Source: Taiwanofungus camphoratus
Taxonomy: Eukaryota; Basidiomycota; Agaricomycetes; Polyporales; Taiwanofungaceae
Direction of reading: 5' to 3'
DNA length: 64,000 nucleotides
Assembly: GCA_003999685.1 (NCBI GenBank)
Contig: CP021227.1
Location: 868,001-932,000 of the forward strand
Made by a program: the position numbers and the translations under genes. The notes beneath the pieces are model-generated. The model had not been told where the DNA came from, made no database searches, and saw nothing but the letters and a program-made list of their open reading frames with translations. Shown in pieces: positions 33,289 to 44,163 of this stretch (the first letter of the stretch is position 1; each line of letters starts with the position of its first letter).

Positions 33289-36200
33289 ATGGCCACCGAA
33301 TTTTCCCCACCTCCGGAGCCGATAGGTCACCAGCCTCACCCATATCTGCACGAGCCTCTGCTATACATTACTGGACTACCTCCATATGTGAAAGATGAAC
33401 ATCTAGCGGTTGCTTTTCAAAGCTGTGCCCCGTTCAGACCAAATATTACGCGAGATGGATCCAATAGACCTTTGTCTGGGACGATCGAGTTCAAGTACAT
33501 GGAGAAAGGCAAGCTCTCCTCGCAGCAGCCATAGCTGCGGTGTTCTGGGCTATATATGTTTTATGCTGACATTTTGTGCAGCGGAGAAAGCTCTTGCCAC
33601 ATTACAGTCGCGTCCTATTCTTGACGTTCAGCCTCCCGCGCTTCTCGTGTTGTCGCCATATCCGTCAACCACGCCTCCTACGCCTTTACCACCGCCATCG
33701 GCTTCACCCCGTCTCGTGAAGCACTTACCCTCAGGATACGCAGATTCTCAATTGTACGACCTTTTCCGGCCTTATGGCGCACTTGCCTCGGTACGCATGC
33801 AAGCAGGGTTTGGCAAAGATACGGGCGTGGTGGAGTTTTGGCGGGAAGAAGACGCGCGCGAAGCCGAGGAAGCTATGCACTGTGCGGATGTGGAAGGACA
33901 AAACATTGCCGTGCAGCTCTACCAGCCGCGACGCGCTGGAGCAACCTTAAGCGAGTTCAATCCAACTGCCCCGACATTCATCCCTACTGGTTCCGTGTTT
34001 CCGTACCCTACTCAGGTCAGTCGTTCACTTATGGCCCCATACTTCAGTGTAATACATTGCCACGGCAGTATTCCCCTCCACGCTCTACGCCTTACCATCC
34101 TCGTCCCCCTGTATTTGTTCACGGTCCCGGACAGCAGGTTCAGTTGGCTCCTCTAAGTGGACCTGGCTCTAACAGTCACAGCGGATTGATTGATCCGTGC
34201 AATCTATTCATCAAAGTTGGTCGCTGTTGTGTTTCCAAATTGTGCCATCATTTACGTGTCATTTCTCAGAATCTCGATATTTCAATCGACTCGAACGGCC
34301 TCTTCACCCATTTCCGTCAGGTTGGTCCCGTCTGCTTGAAGTATGTAACGTATTACTTACAGACATACGCTATAGTTTGGCCAAATTGTTAGGTAATTCA
34401 TTCGGCTCTTCAAGATGTGAGACATGTTTACTAAAATAAGTGCAGCGCAAGAGTGATGCGTAATGAGACTGGGGAAAGTCGAGGTTTCGGCTTCGTTTCC
34501 TACCAGACACCTGACCAAGGTTGCCCTCTTCATGCGCTTCCTTGCTGATATGAGTACTGACTGGCCTGCCTGCTTGTAGCCGCGGCAGCAATGCATGCTA
34601 TGAACGGCGTGGTGTTAGGATCGAAGCAGCTTGTTGTGCGTCTGCATGAGCCCAAACAACTTAGGCAAGAAAAGCTCGCGCAGCGATTCTCTGGGCATAA
34701 TGGACATCCGCGAAGCGGAAGCGGCGCAACTAGCCCTACCGCGAGCGAGGCAGGCGAGAGCTATGCCGGCTGGCCCAGTCCCAACCATCATCATGCTCCA
34801 TTAGGCTCTCCTGTAATGGGCCACAGTGAACGGCCAGACAGGGCGAGGAGAAGTTCAGGCAGCTACTATCATGTAGGTCCTAGTTTGCATTGCAATGTGC
34901 AACTCAAATTGGACTGATCCCATTGTAATCGCGTGCGTAGGCCGCTCTGTCAGGCACTTTGAACCTGCCGATGCGCTACGATGACTTATCAGCGTTATCA
35001 CCCGTCGTTCGCAAGGAAGTTCTGTCAGGCGAACTGAGCAGACGCATCAAAGCGATGGATACCGTATCTGTGGATGAACTTGATGCTGTTGTCGATTCAA
35101 TCGTGGGCCTTTCGCTCAGTGACGTTGTTTCAGGGATCCAGGACCCGGCCAAGCTAGCTGAGCAAGTAGAAAATGCTAAGAACACTCTGAACGTCTCGAA
35201 GACCTCGTCACCGGCACCTGGGAAATCGCCCTCGCCCTCCGCGTCCCAGGACTCACGCACGCTGGATCTGAATGCGCCAAATGCTACTGCATCTGCTCCG
35301 GATCATCCATCAACCCCCCTCTCTATGCCTGCTACGCTTTCCACTCCCCCTCGCACCGAGTCACCCTCTGGGTCAGTTGCACCGACATCAGAGAGAGATC
35401 GCATGGCTGCTGCAGTGAGCAAACTGGAGTCAACCCAAGCTGCGGAGCTCACGGATCTCTTGATGAGCTTGCCCAAGCGCGAGCGGGCAATGTGTTTGTT
35501 TAATGTCGAAGTACTAAGGGCAAAGATCGCCGATGCGAAATTGGTACTAGAGGTAGACGATGGGGAGCAGCACCCGGCGAAGGCGGCTGTTCCCGAGACC
35601 CCTGTGACACCACAAGCCAGGAAGATAGCGACGCCTTTGGAGGCTTCCCCGCAGACCCCAGACTTGTCTTCTCGTGGACCGTCAACAACTGCTTCCCCCA
35701 CGCCGGTCACGCCGAGCGCACCGAGTACTGCTCACACGATTGCCTCTCTTGCTCGTCTGCCTGCGTCCGAGATCATCAAGCTGGCAAACTCGTCCTCTGC
35801 GACTGGCTTGCCTCTTCCAAAGGCAGACCCGCTCGTGATCAAGGCCACGGACGATTTCATTGACAGCTTGTTGGATAAGCCAATTCAGCAGCAGAAGCAA
35901 CAGCTGGGTGACAAGCTGTGGGTTCCATTCCTACTGTCTATTGTAGCGCCGGCTGCTTACAATCAGTTCAGGTGGCGTGTGGTCAAGGCCTTCGGGATCA
36001 AGGGAGCCGTAAGTTGAACCCCTCTTTTGCCGGCGTACATCACTGGATTATCTTTCTGACGTCACATACTTATGTAGCCCAAAATTACTATTTCTCTTCT
36101 TGACCAAGACGATCTTCGACCATTGGCACATCTCATGAACAGCTACCCATCGGTCCTCAAAGAGAAGGCTTTACTTGTGCAAGCCGCAAGCAGCAAATGA
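33289..36200 (+). CDS. RRM4: Rrm4-like RNA-binding protein with MLLE domains
   Basis: Nine exons: 33289-33508, 33582-34015, 34069-34215, 34270-34320, 34376-34392, 34446-34519, 34580-34872, 34941-36008, 36078-36200, giving 808 aa. Three RRMs are seen: about 24-95 (LLYITGLPPYVKDEHLAVAF), 115-190 (LVKHLPSGYADSQLYDLFRP) and 262-340 (CNLFIKNLDISIDSNGLFTH; SRGFGFVSYQTPDQ). After a Ser/Pro linker come MLLE-like helical modules at about 422-490 and 560-600 and a clear C-terminal MLLE (PKITISLLDQDDLRPLAHLM; NSYPSVLKEKALL). Three RRMs plus C-terminal MLLE domains and this length match Ustilago Rrm4, which carries mRNA on moving endosomes through Upa1; PABP has four RRMs and one MLLE. The first intron needs a GC donor (AAG/GCAAGC). 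Exon 5 has 17 bases. Confidence 0.85.
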
Positions 36201-37039
36201 ATTTCTTACTCCCACCTTATCTCATACACCTCAAGGTGGATCTCGTTTCTCTCCTTGCGCTTTACCGCCTCTTCTTCTCAGTCTAGCCATCAATATCTCG
36301 TAACGTTTGCTTAAGGCAATAGTATATGCTTCCCAAGGAAGACACATTCATTGAGCTAATATCTCACATTGTATCGGCAGGATGACTCGTTCCAATGGTT
36401 TCTACAGCACTTACTTTCTTTTTTTTGCTTTTCATACAAATACCTTCCCCGTCTCGTAGTGCACTTACTCACCTATATCCTGTCGATGTCTTTTACATCT
36501 CGTTACGACCTTTCATGACCAGAATGTCGTTCATCGTTGCGGTTAGCCAGCCGTTGTTTAGTGGAGAATTTGAGGACCAATGCAGAATATTATCGCTGTT
36601 CGTGGGTTCAGTGCGCCCTTGGCGGTGTCAAAGTGTGCCTTCGTTGTATTGCCACTGGGTCCTGTCACCTGCATAGTGATACGCATACAGTTGTGTACGG
36701 CTGTTGACGCTCGAGGGGACATTCCAGCCATCACGGGCAGGAGGGACGTGATTGGCTGGGCATAAATCCTGGGACATGGCGCGGTTTCGCGCATACTACA
36801 AATATCTGGTTCGTCTGACCATAACTTCACCCCCGCGACCGTTTTTGACCCTTACTCATTTGCGCCCGTTGCTGCGCCCATACGCTCTTTCAGTCGTCTA
36901 ACCGTGAGTAGTCGCCGCTTTGATCACCGAGTCTGTCCTTAGGAGACGCTTGTCATCGTGTTCGACCTTGTTCTCTGTCATTTTACCTCTTATTTGTCTG
37001 GATTGTATTCAGGGCTGACAGAACTCTATTAGCCTTGAA
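36201..37039. other. Intergenic, RRM4 to ERG6
   Basis: About 840 bases with the 3' UTR of the left gene and the presumed ERG6 promoter. Pyrimidine-rich tracts near 36420-36440 and 36960. No gene. Confidence 0.5.
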
Positions 37040-38315
37040 ATGTCGCCCGTTGCTACTAAGGCCGACGCTGACGGCCGTGTCGGGTCGCGCATCCAAAACT
37101 ATACTGGTTTTTGGCAAAAGGACATCAGCAAGGATGGCAAGGCTGACACCGACAACCGCGTAGAGAACTACACAGACGTAATAAACGGTAAGGTCGATCA
37201 CATGTGTAAAGTATGCGTCCTGAGAATGATCTACGTGCAGGGTACTACGACGGCGCAACAAGCCTGTACGAATTCGGATGGGCGAGGTCGTTCCATTTCT
37301 GCCGGTTCTATAAGGGGGAAGCTTTTCAGGCTGGTCTCGCTCGTCACGAGCATTACCTCGCCGCACAAATGTCTTTGCGGCCCGGCATGAAGGTTCTTGA
37401 CGTTGGCTGCGGCGTTGGTGGCCCAGCACGCGAGATTGCGCGCTTCGCGGACGTGTCCGTCGTCGGCGTCAACAACAACGATTTTCAGATCGGTCGTGCT
37501 AGGAGTTACACAAAAAAGGCAGGGCTCGAGGGTCAGGTCTCTTTCGCGAAAGGCGACTTCATGAAGCTCTCAGAACAGTTCGGCGAGAACTCTTTTGATG
37601 CCGGTTAGTACCAACATTGATTGAAAATGCTGAAGGACTGGCCTGACAATGTTATGTAGTGTATGCCATCGAGGCTACGGTACATGCTCCCACCTGGGAG
37701 GGTGTATATGGCGAAATTATGAAGGTTCTGAAGCCCGGAGGAGTGGTATGTATTTTCGGTCTCCATATCGTGATTGCAACTCACATTTCTTGTCAGTTTG
37801 GTGTGTACGAATGGTGTATGACCGACGCGTGGGACCCATCCATTCCCTCACATCGCGACCTTGCGCATCGTATCGAGATTGGGAACGGCATCCCCGAGAT
37901 GCGGCCTCTGCAAAAAGCACGCGATGCTATGGTCAACGTCGGCTTCAAGATCGAGCACGAGGAGGACCTCGCCGAGCGGCCAGACGACGTGCCTTGGTTC
38001 TACCCGCTCGAGGGTGACATCTTCAAGGCGCAGACGGCTTGGGACTACGTCACGGTTTGGCGCATGAGCTGGAGTGGCAAGCTCGTGACGCACTATGGGT
38101 TATGGTTCATCGAGCAGCTCGGTCTTGTGCCAAAAGGTACCTGGGATGTTGGTGAGACCCTCAAAATCGCTGGTGACTCTTTAGTTGAGGGCGGGAGGGC
38201 AAAGGTCGGTTTATTATCACGTCTCGCACAGTCTTTCACAGTCGCGCTGATATTGTTCCCGATACAGCTTTTCACTCCGATGTATCTTGCCATTTGCAGG
38301 AAGCCTGTGAACTGA
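37040..38315 (+). CDS. ERG6: Sterol 24-C-methyltransferase
   Basis: Five exons, 37040-37187, 37241-37603, 37660-37745, 37797-38204 and 38268-38315, giving 350 aa. The Erg6 region I is complete (YYDGATSLYEFGWARSFHF), then HEHYLAAQMSLRPGMKVLDV and the SAM motif I VLDVGCGVGGPAREIA, NNNDFQIGRA, EATVHAPTW and EWCMTDAWD, plus the conserved C-terminus LFTPMYLAICRKPVN. Known role: moves a methyl group from SAM to C-24 of the sterol side chain in ergosterol synthesis, at the ER or lipid droplets. In Agaricomycetes the usual substrate is lanosterol or zymosterol. Introns 3 (51 bases) and 4 (63 bases) are stop-free multiples of three, so unspliced reads stay in frame; homology favours splicing. Confidence 0.95.
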
Positions 38316-38506
38316 TCTGATGCTGGATGTGGCTTTTCGGTTCATACACACCACGTATTACATACATATATACCCTTGTAATATGGCTTATCTGGCTTTT
38401 CAGTAGATCTGATGGTTGCGCATCTTAGGACAGTTCATTCGGCAATGTTGTGCGCGGGGAGCGTGCCGGGGAATGTCCCGTTATGCCGCGGTTGCGTACC
38501 GTGATA

Positions 38507-38835
38507 CAATCCTAAAAACGATAGCTCGTTTTGAGAAAAACTGCATTGGAGCTAGGTGGTGCCGGCGAGCACGGCGCATGGGGAGTGATCTCGGGTGAGA
38601 TGTGTTGGTGCATCAGCATTCTCATATAGCAGTGATCGCGCCCACCGATGGTGATGATGAGGGGAAAATCTATGATAGGGTTCTATAGAATAAATGATGA
38701 CATAGACTAGCCACTAATATGTGAGCAGGTCCAAATGAAGATGGGCTTTCAGATCTGCCACAGCATTTGGGGCCGGCAGGTGGCACCTGGCTCCAATGCA
38801 GTTTTTCTCAAAATGAGCTATCATTTTTAGGATTG
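38507..38835. mobile_element. MITE-like element with about 60-base inverted ends
   Basis: Left end 38507-38566 and right end 38772-38835 are inverted copies (CAATCCTAAAAACGATAGCT, then TTTTGAGAAAAACTGCATTGG) with a few mismatches and a 4-base gap. The interior of about 205 bases has no ORF. No clear target duplication. It lies 190 bases after ERG6. Confidence 0.72.
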
Positions 38836-39028
38836 CTGGAATGTGCTAGCAGCCCACCTACAGATTTTAGGATTTTCAAGATGGCTACAATAATGCACTA
38901 GCCAAAAAAATTAGCATTAGAGCATATCTGCAGGGACCCAGGTCTCGCTTGCTTAATGCAAAGTGGGGCACTCCTTAGTTCAAAGTTTTGCTCCACTTGA
39001 TTCAAAGTGAAATTAGCCGAGCACAGGG

Positions 39029-39358
39029 GGTACTATGCCTCACCGGGGAGTCGGCAGGTAACGCAGAAGTAACACCTCTGTCACACGTGAACCACCGCAA
39101 AACAGTGTGAAACCACCCTCGGATGCGTCCGAGGCGTGACTAGCCGTGATCCCAGGCGTGACAACGGCCTGCAAATGCTCAGAAGAAGGGAATACTCAAC
39201 AACTCATCGGTTTGCTTTCGTTCAAGCTCGAAATGAAAGCAGATATAGAAAAACCTATGTAGACATGAAATTTCTAAGGGAAATGACAGTGTCTAAGTCA
39301 GATATCATGAGGGTGCCGACTTCTAGGGGGTGCCGACTTCCCGGTGAGGCATAGTACC
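39029..39358. mobile_element. Nested element with 28-base inverted repeat
   Basis: GGTACTATGCCTCACCGGGG-type sequence at 39029-39056 and its inverse at 39331-39358, with one mismatch over 28 bases. The interior (39057-39330) has no gene. A partial second copy of the right end (GGGTGCCGACTTC) lies at 39311-39323. Family not recognised. Confidence 0.6.
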
Positions 39359-39371
39359 AGGGACCCACCAT

Positions 39372-39865
39372 TAGAGTGTATTTGCAGAGACCTAGGTCTC
39401 ACTTTGAGCGAAATTAGCGAGCTCCACCTTGCCCCAAGTGGAGCAAACCTTTGAAATCTGGATACCGGCCAACCGTCAGATGAAGTGAGCTCTCTGATAC
39501 TCATCATGCTTCACATGCGAGTTGCGAGTCGCGCATCTCGCACAAGTCGCATCGCATTGTGCTGGAGCAAGTAGCACGTGCAGCAATAATAGTAGATAGG
39601 CTTGTGAGAGCTGGAGGGGGTGGGAGAGAGAACAGAGAAATAGTGCAAAACATTTCAAGTCAATCACACAGTATCACAACGAGCAGTCATATATAATGGT
39701 ACCGCAACGCGACGCGATTTGCGCGACTCGCGACTCCTGTCACATGATAAGTATCGGAGGTCTGACAGCCGGCATCCAGACTTCAAAGGTTTGCTCCACT
39801 TGGGGCAAGATGGAGCTCGCTAATTTCGCTCAAAGTGAGACCTAGGTCTCTGCAAATACACTCTA
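39372..39865. mobile_element. MITE with 84-base terminal inverted repeats
   Basis: Left arm 39372-39455 and right arm 39782-39865 are inverted copies over 84 bases with a single mismatch. Tips read TAGAGTGTATTTGCAGAGAC and contain the palindrome GAGACCTAGGTCTC. TA flanks fit a Tc1/mariner-type target site. The interior of about 326 bases has no ORF. The near-identity of the arms points to a recent insertion. Confidence 0.85.
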
Positions 39866-40179
39866 TTGAACATGGGTCAGACCATCCCCTCTCACTGCTA
39901 AAATGCCCCATAGAGTCAATGAAATACAGTAAATTTTGGAGCCATTCTAAACAAGATGCACTGGCTTGAATTATATGATTAATTTCCATTCATCATAATG
40001 CACTGGACCCAGTTGACAGTCAGACAGACGGGAGAGATATTAGGGGGCATGCTCTGTTACCGTTGAGAACCGACTGCCTCGGTGATATTCGTAGTTCAAA
40101 GTGATGCTCCACTTAATCCAAAGTTGCTCCACCCTTAATTATTTTTCAAAGTTACTTAGATCCCTGCAGATACGCTCTA

Positions 40180-40619
40180 TTTACACAGGATCGATGCATA
40201 CTCTTGGTGACACAGCGAGTCGGAGTGCAAGGCGATATCTTTCGGTGATTATAATCATCACACCCAACAATTGCTACGACTTCCTGCCCATTATTTTCGG
40301 CCGCCTGCCTCGTTCTTGTCCACCACGTTTCAAACTCTGGATCGTAGTCAGTACTCTTGGCATGCAAAGCTTGGTATATTCGTGCAAGGAGTTCTTGTAT
40401 CAGAGCGATACTCCCCGAAAGGTGGCAATTTGGGAAAGGAACTTGGGTGATGCAGAAGTACTCTCCGAGACTCCTCGATCATCTGAAGCATCGCTTGCTC
40501 AAAGTGGGTGTCTAATCACGTGATTAAATAGTGGCGTGCACGTGTTTCCGCGCGTCCAGTCGACATTTGAGCACGCGTTTGTTTCTCATCATTCACCGGC
40601 ATTTCTTGGCTCGCCACAT
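40180..40619. other. RAD52 upstream region
   Basis: 440 bases. The frame that leads into RAD52 is open from 40536 without a Met before 40620, so a small 5' exon may lie here (CAG acceptor-like site near 40559). No other feature. Confidence 0.45.
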
Positions 40620-42967
40620 ATGGCAGGAAGCTTTAGTGGCCATCTTATTGACTCATTTCTATCTACGCCACAATTTTCTCGATTACCTTTTGGTCAAATC
40701 TCGCCCTCTTCCCCGCACGTCGCTATACACGGACCAATGTCTTTCGCACCGCAAATGCATGGAACATTCAAATCAGAGCAGTCTTTGCCACATGACTCAT
40801 ATTTCATGGAACTTACACAAGATAGTGCGCAGAAGATTGCCACCCTTCAAGCGAAGCTTAACAAGAAACTCGGGCCTGAGTATATCTCACAAAGACCCGG
40901 TCCCGGCGGTGGCCCCAAATTGACATATGCAGAAGGTATTGTGATCTCGGTACATTCAGAGGTAAAGCTAGTATTGATGGTTTTACGTGTTATTTAGGGT
41001 GGAAAATCATCAACCTAGCCAATGAAGTGTATGCTACTCCTTTTTCTTCCGACAAATTCTGTTTCGACTCACTTGGCCTAGGTTCGGGTTCAACGGGTGG
41101 AGCTCGAGCGTGATGAATCTCACGACGGATTTTATTGATCAAAGCGAGGAAACTAAACGGTATACAGTTGGGGTAACAGCTATTGTCAGGGTCACACTTC
41201 GGGATGGCGCCTTTCACGAAGACGTCGGGTACGGCATGTTGGAGAACTCGAAGAGCAAGGGTGCTGCTCTTGATAAGGTGCATGTTGGCGGATGAACGTA
41301 TTTAACATTTATTGACCAGGATCGCGCATATAGTGCAAGAAAGAAGCTGTGACCGATGCGGTCAAGCGTACTCTACGCAATTTTGGCAACCTTCTTGGGA
41401 ACTGCTTGTATGATAAGTCATATACACAGGAAGTGATCAAGATTAAAGTTGCACCAGTAAATGTTTGAGCCTTGGAACTCTTGATCACTATCCCACTCAT
41501 CATCACGTTTATCATTTGACAGCCAAAGTTCGACAGGAATGAACTCCACCGCCGACCAGAGTTCGAAGGTTCCAAAGCAAATCAAAGTTCTACCACGACG
41601 AACAAAGTAATGCCCTCTCCTGGACCTTCCATCAAACCCGAACAACCAGATGTGAAACCTGCAGTTTTGCCCACTGTTCAGCAACCCAAAGTTCTTTCTG
41701 CCGTGCCGCCACATGTGCGTTCCGCATCGGGGCCCGCTGTTGGGCCATCTGCGATGTCCACTCCAAATGTTAAGGGAAAGTCCCCTGTGCTTGCTGGAGC
41801 GACGGGGCTCAACACACCTGTGCATACCCCTGCCTCTGCTCGTGGAGGTCAGACGAATGCGAGCGGGCAGCAACAGCAACAGCGGCCACTGCAGCAACAG
41901 CATCATAATCAGAGGGTATCCGAATCAAGTGCGGTGCAGGGGCAGATCCAAGTGCCGCAGAGAGAGCGCAAAGTGACCTTTGCGCCTCCGTCAGTTGCTG
42001 GGCTATCCGCTTCAACCTCTGCGTTGCCCCAAGCTCCTGCCGCTCCAGCGAAGGACGACGCTTTGGACGACCTGTATGATGACTCGTTTCCTTTAAATTC
42101 AGAGGATGACGCCTTCCTCGCGGCGTTGGACCTAGGAGAGGACGGCGTAGGTGGACCTATCGACTTTGAAGAAGGGCTTGGAGGTGTCACTTCAATCACA
42201 AAGGAAGACGAATCAGAAGCAGGAAATGGAGAACAACAGCAGCATCAACAGCATCGACCTCCACAGCAGAAACACTACACACCTCTGCAACACCAGGAAC
42301 ACTCAGAAAGACGACTGCCTCGATCGCGGTCACCTCCACAACAGTCACATCTTACTCGGCCACATCAGATCAGAGTCAATACAGCGAGTGCTGCAAACAG
42401 CAAGCAGAATCTCAGCCACAATGCGAATCAGAACATCTCGCCCCCGCCGCATCTCAACTTACAGCCGAATCCGCCTCTGGGAGCCAGCGGGACGAGTGCT
42501 AGGGGACGACCATCGCCCTCTCCGTCCGTGGGTGGGTTTCACTTCCCACCGGGTGTGGTGCGTGTCTCGCCCGCAGTGGTAGTATACAATTAGACTCAAA
42601 CCGATTCAGGACCCACATAACTTTCAGCCCGGTAGACCTCCGGGCCCCACATCTCGCCTTCAACCTGACCTGGCCTCTGGAAATAGTGGGATAGGCCTTA
42701 AGCGCAGCGCAGAGGTCATGCAGTCAGTATCTTATTACATTTCTTTTCACAAACTCCTATCCAGTCCTCGGACCTGACTGATTTCGGAAACATGGCAGGG
42801 CCCAATCTGGCGCATTTGCATGCAGACCTGTACAGGGTATGGGTCTGGCACCACATTCGAATGGCAGCGGTCGGCCTGGACAGCAAAGCTCTGGAGAAGT
42901 GAAGAGAGAGCCGTTTGCAGCGCTGGAACTGGGCGAAGGCGGGGATGTGAAGCGCGTGAGGCGGTGA
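40620..42967 (+). CDS. RAD52: Rad52 recombination mediator
   Basis: Seven exons: 40620-40935, 40998-41028, 41082-41277, 41334-41456, 41523-42557, 42610-42722, 42826-42967, giving 651 aa. The conserved DNA-annealing domain lies at about residues 66-230: [97 protein letters not shown] long low-complexity tail rich in Gln/Pro/Ser follows (exon 5), with acidic patches ([20 protein letters not shown]) that may serve RPA or Rad51 contact. The end reads [14 protein letters not shown] with a basic C-terminus. Known role: anneals single strands and loads Rad51. The three last exons are joined by frame only (phases 0 and 2) and are less sure than the core. The start may lie further upstream. Confidence 0.92.
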
Positions 42968-44163
42968 GCCCCCCCTGCAAATCGGAAGTTACTAGCTTTC
43001 TTTCAGTATCTTTATTGTGTTTTCGTATTGGTACCAGATAGAATGTGATTCTGTATTTGTGGCATGGCTGTATTCGTAGGTCCTGGTTGTACGAACTACG
43101 ATTTTTTAATTGCAGACTCCCTACCCTACTACCTGTGCACGTCTCGTGAAGGATCTCGAATAAACTTTTCTCGAGCCTTATTATACCTTTCATAAATAGT
43201 TCGCCAACGCCTACATTGAACGACCGGCGTGCTTCCAGCCTTATTCTGTAGATGTGTAGATATCATGACAGATAGCCACAAGATCTAACGTCCTAAGGAA
43301 ATATCTGCCGCAAGACAGATCTCGACGCAGGTGCACTGCGATCAGGTCTTCGCGTACAGTCGACTCCCTCTTAACCCATAGCTTGCAGCGTCCACCGAGG
43401 GGGTCTGCACTAACTTATCACTACAATGGAAACGGTTCTACCATAGTCATATGCGACACAACGCATTGTGCGCCGGCTGGAGGTCGAATATGGAGGTCAC
43501 CCTTAGACATACTTGTAGGGTCAGTTGCAACAGTTTGACATGATTCTGTGATTCCAAATGTTACACTATAAATTTCAGAGAGACTGGTATCCGCCGAGTG
43601 TAACGAGTATTCTGCGATTCAAACAAGTCATTTAGACACAAATCGCCCAAAGGTCAATGAATTGACTCGCGGACGCAGTTGCCGACAAGAGTCGAAGACG
43701 CGCAAGTTTTGGTCACGTGCGGCGCGTCACCACCAGGCCAGGCGCAGAGCGGCAGAGGCGCTGATAGGTATAGTGAATCCCGACGAGCCTCCCACTCTCG
43801 GCGGCTGACTCGAAGATATCAAGCATCTATCCCAGAGCAACGGCTCCCACTGTTGAAGCATTAGTTGTCCCCGGAAGCGGCATCTGTATTCTACTGCACT
43901 GGCGATTCTGCTTCCCGCCCTAGGTCACCTTACGAGCCGCATCTTTTTGACCTTGCTTCTGGTAGCAGTGCCGCCCGTAAGCTCTCCTTCTATGTCTCCA
44001 GCATGATCCCATGTTAATTTAGGCTGTCTATCGCTCGTTCTTATGGGACCCTGGACACGGTCTAGTATAAGGTAAAGCTTTCGGCCACGCACATTATTCC
44101 CACTTACATGATGAATACACCTAGCTCACAGGCTTTTCTGATAATAAGACGCCCGCTCAAACG
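42968..44163. other. Gene-poor stretch, RAD52 to RMD1-like gene
   Basis: 1.2 kb. Short frames such as 43679-43864 have no family match. Nothing else seen. Confidence 0.5.

Larger units (their letters stand above)
38918..40179. mobile_element. Outer TA-flanked inverted-repeat element holding nested elements
   Basis: The ends TAGAGCATATCTGCAGGGAC (38918) and, inverted, TAGAGCGTATCTGCAGGGAT (ending 40179) match over about 20 bases. Further in, both arms share diverged blocks with AAGTGGAGCAA-type words. The same terminal words mark the nested element at 39372-39865, so both belong to one family. Total 1.26 kb, of which about 820 bases are later insertions. No transposase frame. The TA at each tip suggests a Tc1/mariner-type target. 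Confidence 0.6.

Noticed and set aside
42151-42582. Second ORF inside RAD52 exon 5
   Set aside because: Out-of-frame shadow of the Gln/Pro-rich tail.
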